Of a stretch of 64,000 nt of DNA, positions 6,165 through 14,880 are shown one piece after another. This stretch comes from VFZP01 sp043755595. GTDB taxonomy: Bacteria; Acidobacteriota; Terriglobia; Bryobacterales; Bryobacteraceae. The position numbers and the translations under genes are program-made. The notes under the pieces are model-generated. The model worked only from the letters and a program-made list of their open reading frames with translations. It did not search any database and was not told where the DNA came from. The DNA is taken from NCBI GenBank assembly GCA_043755595.1, contig JAYUSQ010000308.1, positions 1 to 64,000 of the forward strand, written 5' to 3'. How positions within the stretch are numbered: the stretch's first letter is position 1; every line of letters starts with the position of its first letter.

Positions 6165-7607
6165 TCAAAGTAACCCTTTGACAGGCCAAGGGTTAAACAT
6201 CGGCAGCATTTGTCGAATCGGCGTCGCGCCGGAATTCCCAAGAGGCGAGGGTGATTCGATCCCGTTTCGCAACACCAGGACTTGAAATGTCCCTTCGTCG
6301 AGGAGCTCTGAATCCATACCGCCTCGATTGTCGCAGTCCGAAGACACTGAACGGACCTGATGGTCTCGCCCGGTGCATGTTTTGCCGCCGCAGCCGTCGC
6401 CCTCGATTCGGTGGATTCGGCGATGGCCCTGGATTGTATCGACGCTTTTGAGTTTGAGCAGTTTATGAAGAGCCAAAGCGACAAAGTGATTCAACGCATA
6501 ACCTCGTCCAAAGTGATCGCAAGAATGGAACATTACCAAGTTGATTTCGCCGGGGACCCGGAGCTTGAACCGTTCCGAGAGACTCCCCCAGAAGTCCTTC
6601 GGCAGTTTTTCAATCTCATTCTCATACGCCCGATGAAGATCTCGCAGGAGGTCGCAGTCCCAGAGTTTTGTGCTCCAGACATCCGACCGTTGCCAATGGT
6701 CCTCGGCCCAAGTGATCGCTCTCTCCAACTCCAAACGATCAGATTTTGGTATCTCGAAGTTTTCGTACACTTCCAGTGCGGACTTCTTTCCGGTCACCAA
6801 GCGGATGTAGTCCTGCAACGCGCCATCGCCTCCCCCGGAAATTAGCACTCTCGGCTTGGAAGCTAAGCCCAGGCCCTCGTGGTCAAACGAATCTTCATCC
6901 CAAAATGCCGGGCCGCCGTGCCCGTCCATCGTGCATTTCTCGTCGCCTAAGCCCATCGCGAGCAAGACGAGGGAGAAGTACGGGAACTCAGAATCTTGTA
7001 CCGGGTTAGGTTGGATCTGGGCCTGGATCCGGACGCCTCGGGTCGTCTGATGCAAAAGTCCGCCCTCGAATACCGTACTGGTGAGGATCCTCAGTTTTCC
7101 TGCGTCGGGCTTGATTTCCCAACCTCGAAGCGCCGAACGCCACTGTCGCGCGAGGCCTTCGCCGAAGTCGGCTTTCCAGGCCAGTTCGATCGATCTTTTG
7201 TGGGCCAGCGAGGGGGAGGGATAAACATGCTCAGCAGCGTGAGGCGCCGGCCAATCGTATTGAGTGGGACTGACCCAACGAGTTGAACACTGCGACTGCC
7301 GATAGAACAGTCCGGGATTCGACTCGACGAGATAGACGTTAATCCCGTGACGAAGGGCGCGTGCGGCTCCGGCTCCACCGGCGGCGCCTCCGCCGACGAT
7401 CAGGATTGGCGCTTCCTTCGAAATCAGCCTGTGTTCGCGGGCGCGGTCGACCGCTACGGCGGCGCGGAACATCTGGTCACGAATGCTCAGCGGGCTGAGC
7501 CGGGGCCCGATTTCGAGCATGCGAACACCGATCTCGTGGGCTCGCAAGAACGGGTCGGCAAGTGCGGCCTCCCATTCTCGATCCGGCACGAGCAATCCGG
7601 TGGTCAT
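6165..7607 (-). CDS. Two-dinucleotide-fold FAD/NAD(P)-binding protein of unknown role
   Basis: A 480-residue protein with an N-terminal helical stretch of about 65 residues, then a glycine-rich Rossmann motif ILIVGGGAAGGAGAARAL and an acidic end of the second strand (VYLVES), as in FAD enzymes. A highly patterned segment follows (STRWVSPTQYDWPAPH). A second glycine motif, RVLISGGGDGALQDYIRL, lies near residue 255 and suggests a second nucleotide site. The C-terminal part holds GRDHQV and a FQVLVLRNGIES strand. No CxxC redox motif is seen. It overlaps the upstream 179-aa gene by 4 nt (ATGA), so the two form a coupled unit. I recognise the fold class, not the reaction. Confidence 0.7.
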   Translation of the reverse strand: MTTGLLVPDREWEAALADPFLRAHEIGVRMLEIGPRLSPLSIRDQMFRAAVAVDRAREHRLISKEAPILIVGGGAAGGAGAARALRHGINVYLVESNPGLFYRQSQCSTRWVSPTQYDWPAPHAAEHVYPSPSLAHKRSIELAWKADFGEGLARQWRSALRGWEIKPDAGKLRILTSTVFEGGLLHQTTRGVRIQAQIQPNPVQDSEFPYFSLVLLAMGLGDEKCTMDGHGGPAFWDEDSFDHEGLGLASKPRVLISGGGDGALQDYIRLVTGKKSALEVYENFEIPKSDRLELERAITWAEDHWQRSDVWSTKLWDCDLLRDLHRAYENEIEKLPKDFWGSLSERFKLRVPGEINLVMFHSCDHFGRGYALNHFVALALHKLLKLKSVDTIQGHRRIHRIEGDGCGGKTCTGRDHQVRSVSSDCDNRGGMDSELLDEGTFQVLVLRNGIESPSPLGNSGATPIRQMLPMFNPWPVKGLL

Positions 7608-8143
7608 CTATGGCTGGCATCCTTGACGGGCAGTGAGTCGATGTTGAGTTTGATCGCTTCGCGCGATCCTTCCGGTATCGGCTTTATGTTTGAATCCTCT
7701 TCGAGCGCCCCGAAGGTGTTGAGTTCTTGAATCTCGTAGAATTCGTTTTGGAGTGTGAGGCGCGTCTGTTCCTCCTCACCCGGCTCCGCGCTCGCCCAAA
7801 TGGCCCCAGACGCCAGCACCGCATTTCTCGCTTTAGTCGCCTCGGCATCCCGAGCCTTCGCGGGCGGGCCGATGACGATCACATAATTCCGGCTATGCCG
7901 CTTCACAAGATCCGTCATTAACTTGGTCCAGTCGGGCACGTTTCCATTTGCCGTCAGGTAGTTAATAGCGAGGTGCTCTAGCGGTTCGTAGCTCGCCGAC
8001 CACCATTCGAGGTTGACGCGATCGCTTTGTCGCATCTGCTCAAGTACCGCGCGAGTTTCCGCAGGTCCGACGATAGTCGGCGCAGTGTGCGCGTCGTGCT
8101 CCTTGGTTGGGAACGGAAAGACTCCAAGGCGTGTTTCGGTCAT
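7604..8143 (-). CDS. Unknown partner of the flavoprotein (179 aa)
   Basis: A 179-residue soluble protein I do not recognise. It has no signal peptide and no membrane segment. A central part, NYVIVIGPPAKARDAEATKARNAVLASGAIWAS (read in pieces: NYVIVIGPPAK at about 103-113, then an alternating helix), looks like a beta strand-loop-helix of an alpha/beta fold. The C-terminal third is acidic. Its stop overlaps the flavoprotein start in ATGA, so the two proteins are likely made in a fixed ratio and may form a complex. The start at 8143 is an ATG with no strong ribosome-binding site. Confidence 0.6.
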   Translation of the reverse strand: MTETRLGVFPFPTKEHDAHTAPTIVGPAETRAVLEQMRQSDRVNLEWWSASYEPLEHLAINYLTANGNVPDWTKLMTDLVKRHSRNYVIVIGPPAKARDAEATKARNAVLASGAIWASAEPGEEEQTRLTLQNEFYEIQELNTFGALEEDSNIKPIPEGSREAIKLNIDSLPVKDASHR

Positions 8144-8180
8144 GGCTACCTCTATTAGACCAACCCAACCCTAACTTTGC

Positions 8181-8497
8181 TCACCTCCGCGAAAACCTTG
8201 GCGACAAACCGAATCCGTGTTCGGCATGGAGCGTCAGGAACTCCATGAATTCTCCGCTGCGCCGCACGACGGCCCGAATCTTTTGCGAGACCCGAATGGA
8301 ATAGAGGCGCTCACCACCGGCGCCGTTCCGGCTTTGGATCAATCCCCAGCGCAGTCCCTTGTCGCGATAAATGCTTCCCACTCCCGGCCTGCCAGCTTCC
8401 CGCAACAGTTCAACACCGCCAGCCGGTCATCCTTTTCAAGGGGAACCATTCGCACCTGGAAGACCGGATTGTTGAGATCGAGCCGGATGGCAATCAG
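8181..8497 (-). pseudogene. RelE-like toxin with a frameshift
   Basis: Two adjacent frames together spell a RelE-like mRNA interferase. Frame one gives IRLDLNNPVFQ, LEKDDRLAVLN and KLAGREWE. At about 8363 the match moves to another frame with SIYRDKGLRWGLIQSRNG, GGERLYSIRVSQKIRAVVRR and FMEFLTLHAEH. One missing base in the GAAGC run after the WE codons would restore the whole protein. There is also no ATG, GTG or TTG at the expected start, just after the antitoxin stop. The toxin therefore looks inactive, unless the shift is a sequencing error or is bypassed. Confidence 0.65.
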
Positions 8498-8505
8498 GCG
8501 GGCTC

Positions 8506-8655
8506 CTACCGGTCGAACTTCCGGGCCATCGCATTCAAGTCGGTCTCCGCCCTTGGATGCGAGGCCGACCACGCCAAGGCGCGATCCAGGTTGGCGCGCG
8601 CTTCGGGAGTATGCAGCCAGAGTTCGTCGTCGGGAAACCTGAGGTGTCTGGACAT
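8506..8655 (-). CDS. Small antitoxin-like protein of the RelE-type pair
   Basis: A 49-residue ORF starts at ATG 8653-8655 and ends TAG 8506-8508, with residues DDELWLHTPEARANLDRAL followed by AWSASHP and a DLNAMARKFDR tail. This resembles the short antitoxins that precede RelE-like toxins with the YRDKGLxW signature (an LWL-x-aLxrgl pattern). It lies immediately upstream of the toxin remnant, in the usual antitoxin-first order. It still appears intact, whereas the toxin frame is broken. Confidence 0.5.
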   Translation of the reverse strand: MSRHLRFPDDELWLHTPEARANLDRALAWSASHPRAETDLNAMARKFDR

Positions 8656-8748
8656 CGCTTGGCATGGTTTTGTGCTGACACGGCAAGAGCGCTCAAAAAT
8701 AAGTGCAAGCGCTGGCCCCACGGGTCGATAAGCCTTAACAGGAATCAT

Positions 8749-9729
8749 ATGCTGTCGATGTTTCGGAAATCCGCCCCAGCCGATTCGGCTCAACCTAATT
8801 CGGGCGCGCTCAAGACGCCTGCCGCCGCGATGCCGGTTGACCCCGCGTATAGGAAGGTGTTTGAGCGCCACGCCGCCTGGCTGATGAAGGCGCAAGGTGG
8901 GGCGCGCGCCGATTTCTCAAAAGCTTCGCTCGCCGGGATTCATTGGCAGGGCGTCAATCTGGCACAAGCTAATTTTCGGTCCAGTTCTTTGATCGAAGCC
9001 GATCTTTCCGACGCCATTCTCACGGCGGCCGATCTTGGTTACGCCAACATGCCGGGCATCGTCCTGAGTCGCGCCGATCTGACGGGAGTGGATCTGGAGC
9101 ATGCCCGGCTGGAGCGCGCCTGGCTTGAATCCGCCAATCTCAGCGAGATCAAGGCCGCGGAAGCCAGTTTCGCTGGCGCCTGTCTGGAAGGCGCCCGGAT
9201 GCCGGAAGCGGCGCTGCAAAGCTGCAAAATGACGGAATTGCGCGCAGCCAAGGTGTCGCTGCAGCATGCTCGTCTGTTTGCCTGCGATTTGTCGCGGGCC
9301 AATTTGGCGGAGGCCGTTTTCTACAAGGCTCGTATCCAGATGTGTAAATTCGTCGGCGCGGTCCTGACTGAGGCGAACCTCAGCCAAGCCGTGATCGTCG
9401 ACTGCTCTTTTACCGAGGCGGACCTGACAGGCGCGCGGCTGCAAGCCGCCGATCTTAGCCGCTCGCAATTCGGGCGCGCCTTCCTCGACAACTGCGATTT
9501 GCGTGAAGCCAAACTGAACGCCTGCGATCTGACACGCGTATCGTTGCGCGGGGCGCGGCTGGGCGGAGTGCAATGGAACGGCGCCGATTTGCGGGGAGCT
9601 AACTTAAAAGGAGCGCGCGAGATGACGCCGGATCAATTCAGCCAGATCCGCACCGACGCGACCACGACGTTACCGAATGGGACGCCCGGCCCCTATCTGC
9701 GAACTTCCGGGGCCGAGAAGCCGCGCTGA
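8749..9729 (+). CDS. Pentapeptide-repeat protein
   Basis: A 326-residue protein made almost entirely of pentapeptide repeats of the form A(D/N)Lxx, starting near residue 50 and continuing to about 290 (for example ADLSDAILTAADLGYANM, ADLTGVDLEHARLERAWL, ADLRGANLKGA). Such repeats fold as a right-handed quadrilateral beta helix. The C-terminus has an EMTPDQFSQI cap often seen after pentapeptide runs. The ATG at 8749 follows an AGGA; upstream in-frame starts would run over the antitoxin region on the other strand. Function cannot be read from repeats alone; some family members protect gyrase, most are unassigned. Confidence 0.85.
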   Translation: MLSMFRKSAPADSAQPNSGALKTPAAAMPVDPAYRKVFERHAAWLMKAQGGARADFSKASLAGIHWQGVNLAQANFRSSSLIEADLSDAILTAADLGYANMPGIVLSRADLTGVDLEHARLERAWLESANLSEIKAAEASFAGACLEGARMPEAALQSCKMTELRAAKVSLQHARLFACDLSRANLAEAVFYKARIQMCKFVGAVLTEANLSQAVIVDCSFTEADLTGARLQAADLSRSQFGRAFLDNCDLREAKLNACDLTRVSLRGARLGGVQWNGADLRGANLKGAREMTPDQFSQIRTDATTTLPNGTPGPYLRTSGAEKPR

Positions 9730-9825
9730 CTAAGATTAACTAAGAATAACGTAGGGGTGTAAACCGCATTAAACCGCATGCTTGCGCATGGCATCTCGGA
9801 ACCGAGGAGCGAATCGGCCAGCGGC

Positions 9826-10953
9826 TCACCCCCCGCCGGTTGCGCCGGTCCGCAACAGCTTGAGCGAAGGATTGGCAAGCCACATCCGGATCCGCGCCCA
9901 GCGCGTCTGGCAAATCGACAACCCGAGCATCAACAGAATCACGCCGACTGCCACCGCCGCCGCCTGCCCGATGCTGAGCGCTTCCTTCCAGAACCACAGC
10001 CAACGCCCGTAGACCAACTCAATGTGAACCCAGTAGATCAAGAGTGAAGTCTGCCCCATCTGCCGCAGCCAATTCCATCGATCGCGAATCACAAAGCGGT
10101 TCCACACGAACGCGCCTGACGTCGCCACCAGGATCACGCCAAGTTTAATAAAGATCAACGACGGGCTGTCGAGCCAAAACTCCGACTTCGCATAGATCGA
10201 ATACGGAATCCCTCCAAAGAACTGGCCGCCGAGAATCATCGCAAATCCCAGCAGCGCAATCCAGTGCATCAGCCGTTCGGAATTGTCCTCTTTCACAATG
10301 CGCAGCAAGCTGCCGAAGGCGAGCCCAAAAGCAAGAAAACTCGCCCAGGGGAAAAAGCTAAAGAAGTTGACATCCGGCGCAAGATACAACTTGACCAGGC
10401 CCGGCGCGCCATTCCAATCGACTGCCGAAACAAGTGGCGACAACGCGGCAACCGCAATGCCGAGCACGGCCGCCAAACGCACACGGTCGGCCGTCGTGAA
10501 AACGCTGACCATCGAGAAGAGCGCAATACTCAAGCCCATGCAATTGAGGATGTCCACCTTGACCAGATCCGTCCACGGGCTGTTTGGGTAACCGGAAATC
10601 CAAAGCTGCAAGCGGAACAGATACGCCAGCGCCATCAAATAGCCGGCGCGGCGCAATGCCACCGTCCACCGCGCCGTCAAACTGAGCGCTTTGCGTTCGC
10701 ACGAATCCATCAGGAAGGCGAGCGTGACTCCAGTGAGGAAGAGAAAGATGGCAGGCGGCATCCCGCCGACAAACTGCGAAAGGATATAGACGGAGCCTTG
10801 CCGCCACTCCTTGCCTGCGTAGGAATGAAAGACATGGCCCTGAAGCATGACGACCGCCGCTAAGCCGCGCATCCAATCGAGGAAGGCCAAACGGCTGGTG
10901 GACGTTTTCGGTCGCGGCGTGGTGGTGCGCCCCACGCCGGGCGTTGAACTCAT
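9826..10953 (-). CDS. Multi-pass membrane acyltransferase-like protein (HGSNAT/DUF1624 type)
   Basis: A 375-residue integral membrane protein with about ten hydrophobic segments. The N-terminal RLAFLDWMRGLAAVVMLQGH and the FLFLTGVTLAFLMD segment match the HGSNAT_cat/DUF1624 family, whose conserved histidine in the first loop (MLQGHVFHS) is the likely catalytic residue for acetyl transfer across the membrane. The acceptor substrate is unknown. It overlaps the upstream LolA-like gene by 4 nt, so both are co-transcribed. An alternative reading would be a general acyltransferase-3 family member. Confidence 0.7.
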   Translation of the reverse strand: MSSTPGVGRTTTPRPKTSTSRLAFLDWMRGLAAVVMLQGHVFHSYAGKEWRQGSVYILSQFVGGMPPAIFLFLTGVTLAFLMDSCERKALSLTARWTVALRRAGYLMALAYLFRLQLWISGYPNSPWTDLVKVDILNCMGLSIALFSMVSVFTTADRVRLAAVLGIAVAALSPLVSAVDWNGAPGLVKLYLAPDVNFFSFFPWASFLAFGLAFGSLLRIVKEDNSERLMHWIALLGFAMILGGQFFGGIPYSIYAKSEFWLDSPSLIFIKLGVILVATSGAFVWNRFVIRDRWNWLRQMGQTSLLIYWVHIELVYGRWLWFWKEALSIGQAAAVAVGVILLMLGLSICQTRWARIRMWLANPSLKLLRTGATGGG

Positions 10954-11630
10954 CTCTGCGGATACTCCCGCTTCACGCCGGCGGGCAGTTTGAGGGCCAT
11001 GGCTCCCTGACTCAAATCGCCATTCAGCTTGATGTCCGAGTAAGTGATCGCGGTGTAGTTACCGGAGGGTTCGATCAGCTTTTGAAACACCGGATATCCA
11101 CCGGGATCGGCAATGCACAGCTCAAACTTCGTGTAGTGCTCTTTGATTTTTGGATCCTTGGGCGCCAGTTCCAGCCGCGTGCATTTCTGCCCGGCTACCG
11201 AATCCTCCTTGACGAACTTCACCTGGTAGGCCTTCTGCAAATCCTTGCCAGTGGAGCCGAAGCCAAGCAGAATGAACTGATCCACCAGGGATTTATATTT
11301 ACCGAGATCCCATTCCTCGACGCGGTTGGCTTTCGGGTAAAAAATTTCGACCTTGCGTTCGCTGACCGCCACCTGTTTGTTGTCCGGCTTGGTAAATTCC
11401 AGCGTGACGCGAATATCCTTCGCCTTGACGCGCAACGCTCGCATGGTCGCGGTCTCATTATTGTTGTCGTCGATCACGGCGACGTGAGTCAACCGTTCCA
11501 TGCGCGCCGTCAAGGATCGGAACTGCGGACCGGCGGTATCCATGCGCCCCAGAATGGCGGATGCACTCTGCGCACCGGCGACACCAGCCGTCACCGCGAA
11601 AGACAACAACAAAAGATAGGTATGTTTCAT
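10950..11630 (-). CDS. LolA-like outer-membrane lipoprotein carrier family protein
   Basis: The 226-residue product begins MKHTYLLLLSFAVTAGVAGA, a Sec signal peptide ending at AQS, followed by a LolA/outer-membrane lipoprotein-sorting-like fold: ILGRMDTAGPQFRSLTARME, then alternating beta strands (VEIFYPKANRVEEWDLGKY), and a late CTRLELAPKD segment. The family carries hydrophobic ligands through the periplasm. Genuine LolA or a paralogue cannot be separated here, and no lolB is near. The ATG at 11630 was chosen over one at 11645 because it starts the signal peptide. Confidence 0.7.
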   Translation of the reverse strand: MKHTYLLLLSFAVTAGVAGAQSASAILGRMDTAGPQFRSLTARMERLTHVAVIDDNNNETATMRALRVKAKDIRVTLEFTKPDNKQVAVSERKVEIFYPKANRVEEWDLGKYKSLVDQFILLGFGSTGKDLQKAYQVKFVKEDSVAGQKCTRLELAPKDPKIKEHYTKFELCIADPGGYPVFQKLIEPSGNYTAITYSDIKLNGDLSQGAMALKLPAGVKREYPQR

Positions 11631-11672
11631 TTCAGCCCGTCGCATCGCCCGTCGAATAGATAGACGCGTCCG

Positions 11673-12029
11673 CTAGGGCTTGGTATACACCAGATAGCCG
11701 CGAACGTCTTTCTCAGCGTCAAAAATAGGTTCCAACCGCACGATCACGCGATTGCGAGCGCCGGCTTGCGAGTGAATCAACTTCTCCACGGTGCCGAGCT
11801 GCGTAGCCGCATCCTGTCCAGAGAGTAATTCGGGCTCGATCAGAAAGCGGCTGCCGTCCTTGTCCGTATCGACCAGCGCCACGTTCTTGGGCTTCGGTTG
11901 ATCGCGAAAGATCTCGCGCGGAGTCAGGAAAATGAAAGCCAGGATCAACCCGACCATCACATCATATTGCCAGGACGCCCTTGGGTAATCCCAAAGGATA
12001 AAACGCTTGAGGCTGGTGCCTTCGCTCAT
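11673..12029 (-). CDS. Small membrane-anchored protein of unknown function
   Basis: A 118-residue protein from ATG 12029: a short basic/aromatic start (SLKRFILWDYPRASWQYD), one transmembrane segment (VMVGLILAFIFLTPREIF, residues about 23-40), and a soluble C-terminal domain with VALVDTDKDGSRFLIEP and ending RGYLVYTKP. I do not recognise the family. It sits 42 nt upstream of the LolA-like gene and may belong to the same transcript. A start at 12137 would overlap the symporter gene and add an Arg/Gly-rich stretch unlike a real protein, so it was rejected. Confidence 0.6.
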   Translation of the reverse strand: MSEGTSLKRFILWDYPRASWQYDVMVGLILAFIFLTPREIFRDQPKPKNVALVDTDKDGSRFLIEPELLSGQDAATQLGTVEKLIHSQAGARNRVIVRLEPIFDAEKDVRGYLVYTKP

Positions 12030-12049
12030 GCCCTTCAGTGTAACCCGCG

Positions 12050-13300
12050 CTAAGCCGGGACGGCGCCCTCGGCTTCGGACTCGGCCTCTGCCAGTTCTCC
12101 CAGTTCCGGCTCGGTGGGAAAGTTCACGCCTTCCCACTTGCCCACCACCGCCGACGCCAGCATGTTACCCAGCACGTTCACCGAGGTGCGGGCCATATCC
12201 ATCAACGCGTCGACGCCGAGTATGAGCGTGACGCCCGACAGCGGCAGGTCGAAGGCGGCCAGGGTCCCGCTCAGGATGACCAGCGAAGCGCGCGGCACCC
12301 CGGCCACACCCTTGCTGGTCAGCATGAGCGTCAGCATCATGATGATTTGCTGGCTCCAACTCAAATCGTGCCCCGCCGCCTGCGCCACGAAGATCGAAGC
12401 GAGCGAAAGATAGAGGGTCGTACCGTCGAGATTGAAGCTATAGCCGGTGGGTAACACAAAGCCCACAATATGTTTCGGCACGCCGAACCGCTCCATGTTC
12501 TGCAACGCCAGCGGCAGCGCCGCTTCGCTGGTGGCGGTCGAGAACGCGATGAGCCAGGGTTGTTTTGCCGCGTTGATGAAGCGCCTGATCGGGATCTTGC
12601 AAATCCAGGCGACCGGCAGTAGCACTCCCACCACGAACAAGACCAAGGCGCCATAGAGCGTCAGCACCAGTTTGCCCAGGTCCAGAATGACGCCCGGCCC
12701 GTTCTTCGCGACCGTGGCGGCTAAGGCTGCGGCCACCGCAAACGGGGCCAGATACATCACGTAGCCCGTGTACTTGAACATGACTTCGGCGAGCGACTCG
12801 GCGAAGTGAACGACCGGCTTCGCTTTCGCGCCCACGGCCGTGCAAGCGGCGCCGAACATGAAGCAGAACACCACGATCTGCAGCACTTCACCGCGCGCCA
12901 TCGCGTCGAAGATGCTAGTCGGGAACGTATGCTCCAGAATTTGAACCAGCGTCACCGGTTCCTTGGCCAGGTTGGTCGACTCGGCTGGCAGCGACATGCC
13001 CGCGCCCGGCTTCACCACGTTCACCACCAGCAGTCCTACGCCCAGGGCCAGCGTCGTGACGATCTCAAAATAAAGAATCGCCTTGCCTCCGATGCGTCCC
13101 ATGGTTTTGACGCTGCCCGATCCGGCAATGCCCGCAACCAAGGTGCCGAAAAGCAGCGGAGCCAGGATGCTCTTGATGAGTCGCAGAAAAATGTTGCTCA
13201 CGACGGTTAGTTGCTTCGAAAATTCCGGCGCGGCAATGCCGAGCGCGATGCCCACCACCATCGCAATAAAAATCCAGGCCGTGATTGAAAGTCGTCTCAT
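12050..13300 (-). CDS. Dicarboxylate/amino acid:cation symporter (SDF family)
   Basis: A 416-residue secondary transporter of the GltP/DctA (DAACS) family. Key elements are the serine-rich re-entrant hairpin AFSTATSEAALPLAL, the substrate/cation motif PTGYSFNLDGTTLY, and the second hairpin SKGVAGVPRASLVIL. At least seven hydrophobic helices are visible before these. It should import C4-dicarboxylates or acidic amino acids with Na+ or H+; the sequence does not settle which. The ATG at 13300 overlaps the nadK stop as ATGA, which decides the start over the GTG at 13312. Confidence 0.92.
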   Translation of the reverse strand: MRRLSITAWIFIAMVVGIALGIAAPEFSKQLTVVSNIFLRLIKSILAPLLFGTLVAGIAGSGSVKTMGRIGGKAILYFEIVTTLALGVGLLVVNVVKPGAGMSLPAESTNLAKEPVTLVQILEHTFPTSIFDAMARGEVLQIVVFCFMFGAACTAVGAKAKPVVHFAESLAEVMFKYTGYVMYLAPFAVAAALAATVAKNGPGVILDLGKLVLTLYGALVLFVVGVLLPVAWICKIPIRRFINAAKQPWLIAFSTATSEAALPLALQNMERFGVPKHIVGFVLPTGYSFNLDGTTLYLSLASIFVAQAAGHDLSWSQQIIMMLTLMLTSKGVAGVPRASLVILSGTLAAFDLPLSGVTLILGVDALMDMARTSVNVLGNMLASAVVGKWEGVNFPTEPELGELAEAESEAEGAVPA

Positions 13301-14160
13301 CGTTGCCCCCACTTAAGTTTTTCGCGCAAAACATCGAAATACAGCAGACGTGGCGGTCGAATCAGACTGAGAGTGTGAGCGGAGCGCTGCATTACCAGGC
13401 GGTCGCCTCGCTGGAGGTGTTCGCCCATCTTACCATCGGCGTTGAGGTAGGCGTGATCATCGGCGGCAAGCGAAGTAATTTGAATCACCGAAGAATCCGG
13501 CACGATCACGGGCCGAAAAGTCAGGCTGTGCGGGCAAATCGGTGTGAGGCAAAAAGCCTGCACGGTGGGAAACACGATGGGGCCGCCGGCCGAGAGCGAG
13601 TAAGCCGTTGAGCCGGTGGGCGTCGAGATGATCAACCCATCCGCCTTGTAAGTACAAACGAAATGCTGATCGACATGGGTCTCAAGATTAATCATCGGCG
13701 CATCCGGCGCCTTACTGACTACGATGTCGTTGAGCGCCAAATAGGAAGCGATCTCTTTGTCGCCTCGCACGAGTTTGCATTCGAGCATCCGGCGATGGCC
13801 GATACGATGTTCGCCTCGCAGTGCTCGTTCCAGTTCCGGGTACATCTCTTCGGGCGTGATCGAGGTCAGAAAACCGAGCGTGCCAAGGTTGACCGCGAAC
13901 AGGGGAATTTGACGGCCGCCGATCGCGCTGGCCGCGCTGAGCAGTGTGCCATCGCCGCCCAGGACAATCACGAATTGGCATTCTTCGGGAACGCGCGCGG
14001 CGGGGATGCCATCGGTTCGCGCGGCATACACGGCAGTCTCAATGTCGTAGCGGGCTTCGATACCTCGCGCGGCCAGCCAGTCGAGGAGGCCGGGCACGAG
14101 CGCTTCGCCGCGTTGAATACCCGGCCGCGAGATGATGCCTACCGTCTTAATGGGTTCCAT
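13297..14160 (-). CDS. nadK: NAD kinase
   Basis: A 287-residue kinase that makes NADP+ from NAD+ with ATP or polyphosphate. The diagnostic GGDGTLLSAA motif, NLGTLGFLT, the NDIVVSK segment and the TPTGSTAYSLSAGGPIV motif are all present. I start at ATG 14160 (MEPIKTVGII), which begins the first strand; upstream ATGs in frame lie inside tlyA. It overlaps tlyA by 14 nt and the symporter by 4 nt, forming a tight ispA-tlyA-nadK cluster, an order common in several bacterial phyla. Confidence 0.95.
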   Translation of the reverse strand: MEPIKTVGIISRPGIQRGEALVPGLLDWLAARGIEARYDIETAVYAARTDGIPAARVPEECQFVIVLGGDGTLLSAASAIGGRQIPLFAVNLGTLGFLTSITPEEMYPELERALRGEHRIGHRRMLECKLVRGDKEIASYLALNDIVVSKAPDAPMINLETHVDQHFVCTYKADGLIISTPTGSTAYSLSAGGPIVFPTVQAFCLTPICPHSLTFRPVIVPDSSVIQITSLAADDHAYLNADGKMGEHLQRGDRLVMQRSAHTLSLIRPPRLLYFDVLREKLKWGQR

Positions 14161-14872
14161 AGAGGAGAAATTCCCGGTTTCCTTCGGCTCCCAGTATCGG
14201 ACTGGGAATGATTTCGGTCTGAAAGCCGAGGCGTTCCACCGCCTCTCGAACCCGGCCGCAAGCGGCGTCATGCAGCGCCGGATCTCTTACAATACCGCCT
14301 TTGCCCACCTGACCCCGGCTCACTTCAAATTGGGGTTTGATCAACACCACCATCTCGCCGTCCGCCGCCAGGATGGCCGCCAGCGTCGGCAAAATCTGCG
14401 TGACGGAGATGAAGCTCACGTCGCAAACGGCCAGGTCGATCCGATCGGCGACGCCCACTTCTTCGGCATGCCGGAGATTCACGCCCTCGCGGCTCTCAAC
14501 GCGCGGATCGTTGCGTAACCGCCAATCGAGTTGCCCTCGTCCCGCATCGTAGGCGTACACTTTGGCTGCGCCCCGTTGCAAGAGGCAATCGGTGAAGCCC
14601 CCGGTAGACGCTCCGGCGTCGAAACAAATCTTGCCTGTTACGTCGATGCCCCAATGATCGAGCGCGCCCGCCAGTTTGAAGCCGCCGCGGCTCACGTAAA
14701 GCCGCCGCACCGCCAGTTCCACTCTCGCGTCGTCCGCTACGGCAGTGCCCGCTTTATCGACGCGCTGCCCATTGACGCTGACCGTGCCCGCCAGGATCAG
14801 CGCCTTCGCTCGCTCGCTCGATTCGGCGAGGCCGCGGTCCACCATCAATCGATCCAACCGCGCCTTGGGCAT
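14147..14872 (-). CDS. tlyA: TlyA-family rRNA 2'-O-methyltransferase
   Basis: A 241-residue protein with an N-terminal S4 RNA-binding domain (RLDRLMVDRGLAESSERAK) followed by an FtsJ-like SAM methyltransferase domain: CFDAGASTGGFTDCLLQRGA is the SAM-binding loop and DVSFISVTQILP contains the catalytic region. TlyA methylates 16S and/or 23S rRNA ribose (known from mycobacteria). Older annotations call it hemolysin. It lies between ispA and nadK on one transcript, 8 nt after ispA. Confidence 0.92.
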   Translation of the reverse strand: MPKARLDRLMVDRGLAESSERAKALILAGTVSVNGQRVDKAGTAVADDARVELAVRRLYVSRGGFKLAGALDHWGIDVTGKICFDAGASTGGFTDCLLQRGAAKVYAYDAGRGQLDWRLRNDPRVESREGVNLRHAEEVGVADRIDLAVCDVSFISVTQILPTLAAILAADGEMVVLIKPQFEVSRGQVGKGGIVRDPALHDAACGRVREAVERLGFQTEIIPSPILGAEGNREFLLYGTH

Positions 14873-14880
14873 CTTATGAA

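Noticed and set aside
8339..8686. 115-aa ORF over the toxin-antitoxin locus as a separate protein
   Set aside because: Its C-terminal half is the N-terminal half of the broken RelE toxin; the N-terminal half is out-of-frame antitoxin sequence.
9744..9778. Short direct repeat (AACCGCAT-type) after the pentapeptide gene
   Set aside because: Two short imperfect copies only; too short and not clearly an attachment site or array.
12030..12137. N-terminal extension of the 118-aa membrane protein
   Set aside because: It overlaps the symporter gene and gives an Arg/Gly-rich stretch; the ATG at 12029 precedes the sensible protein start.
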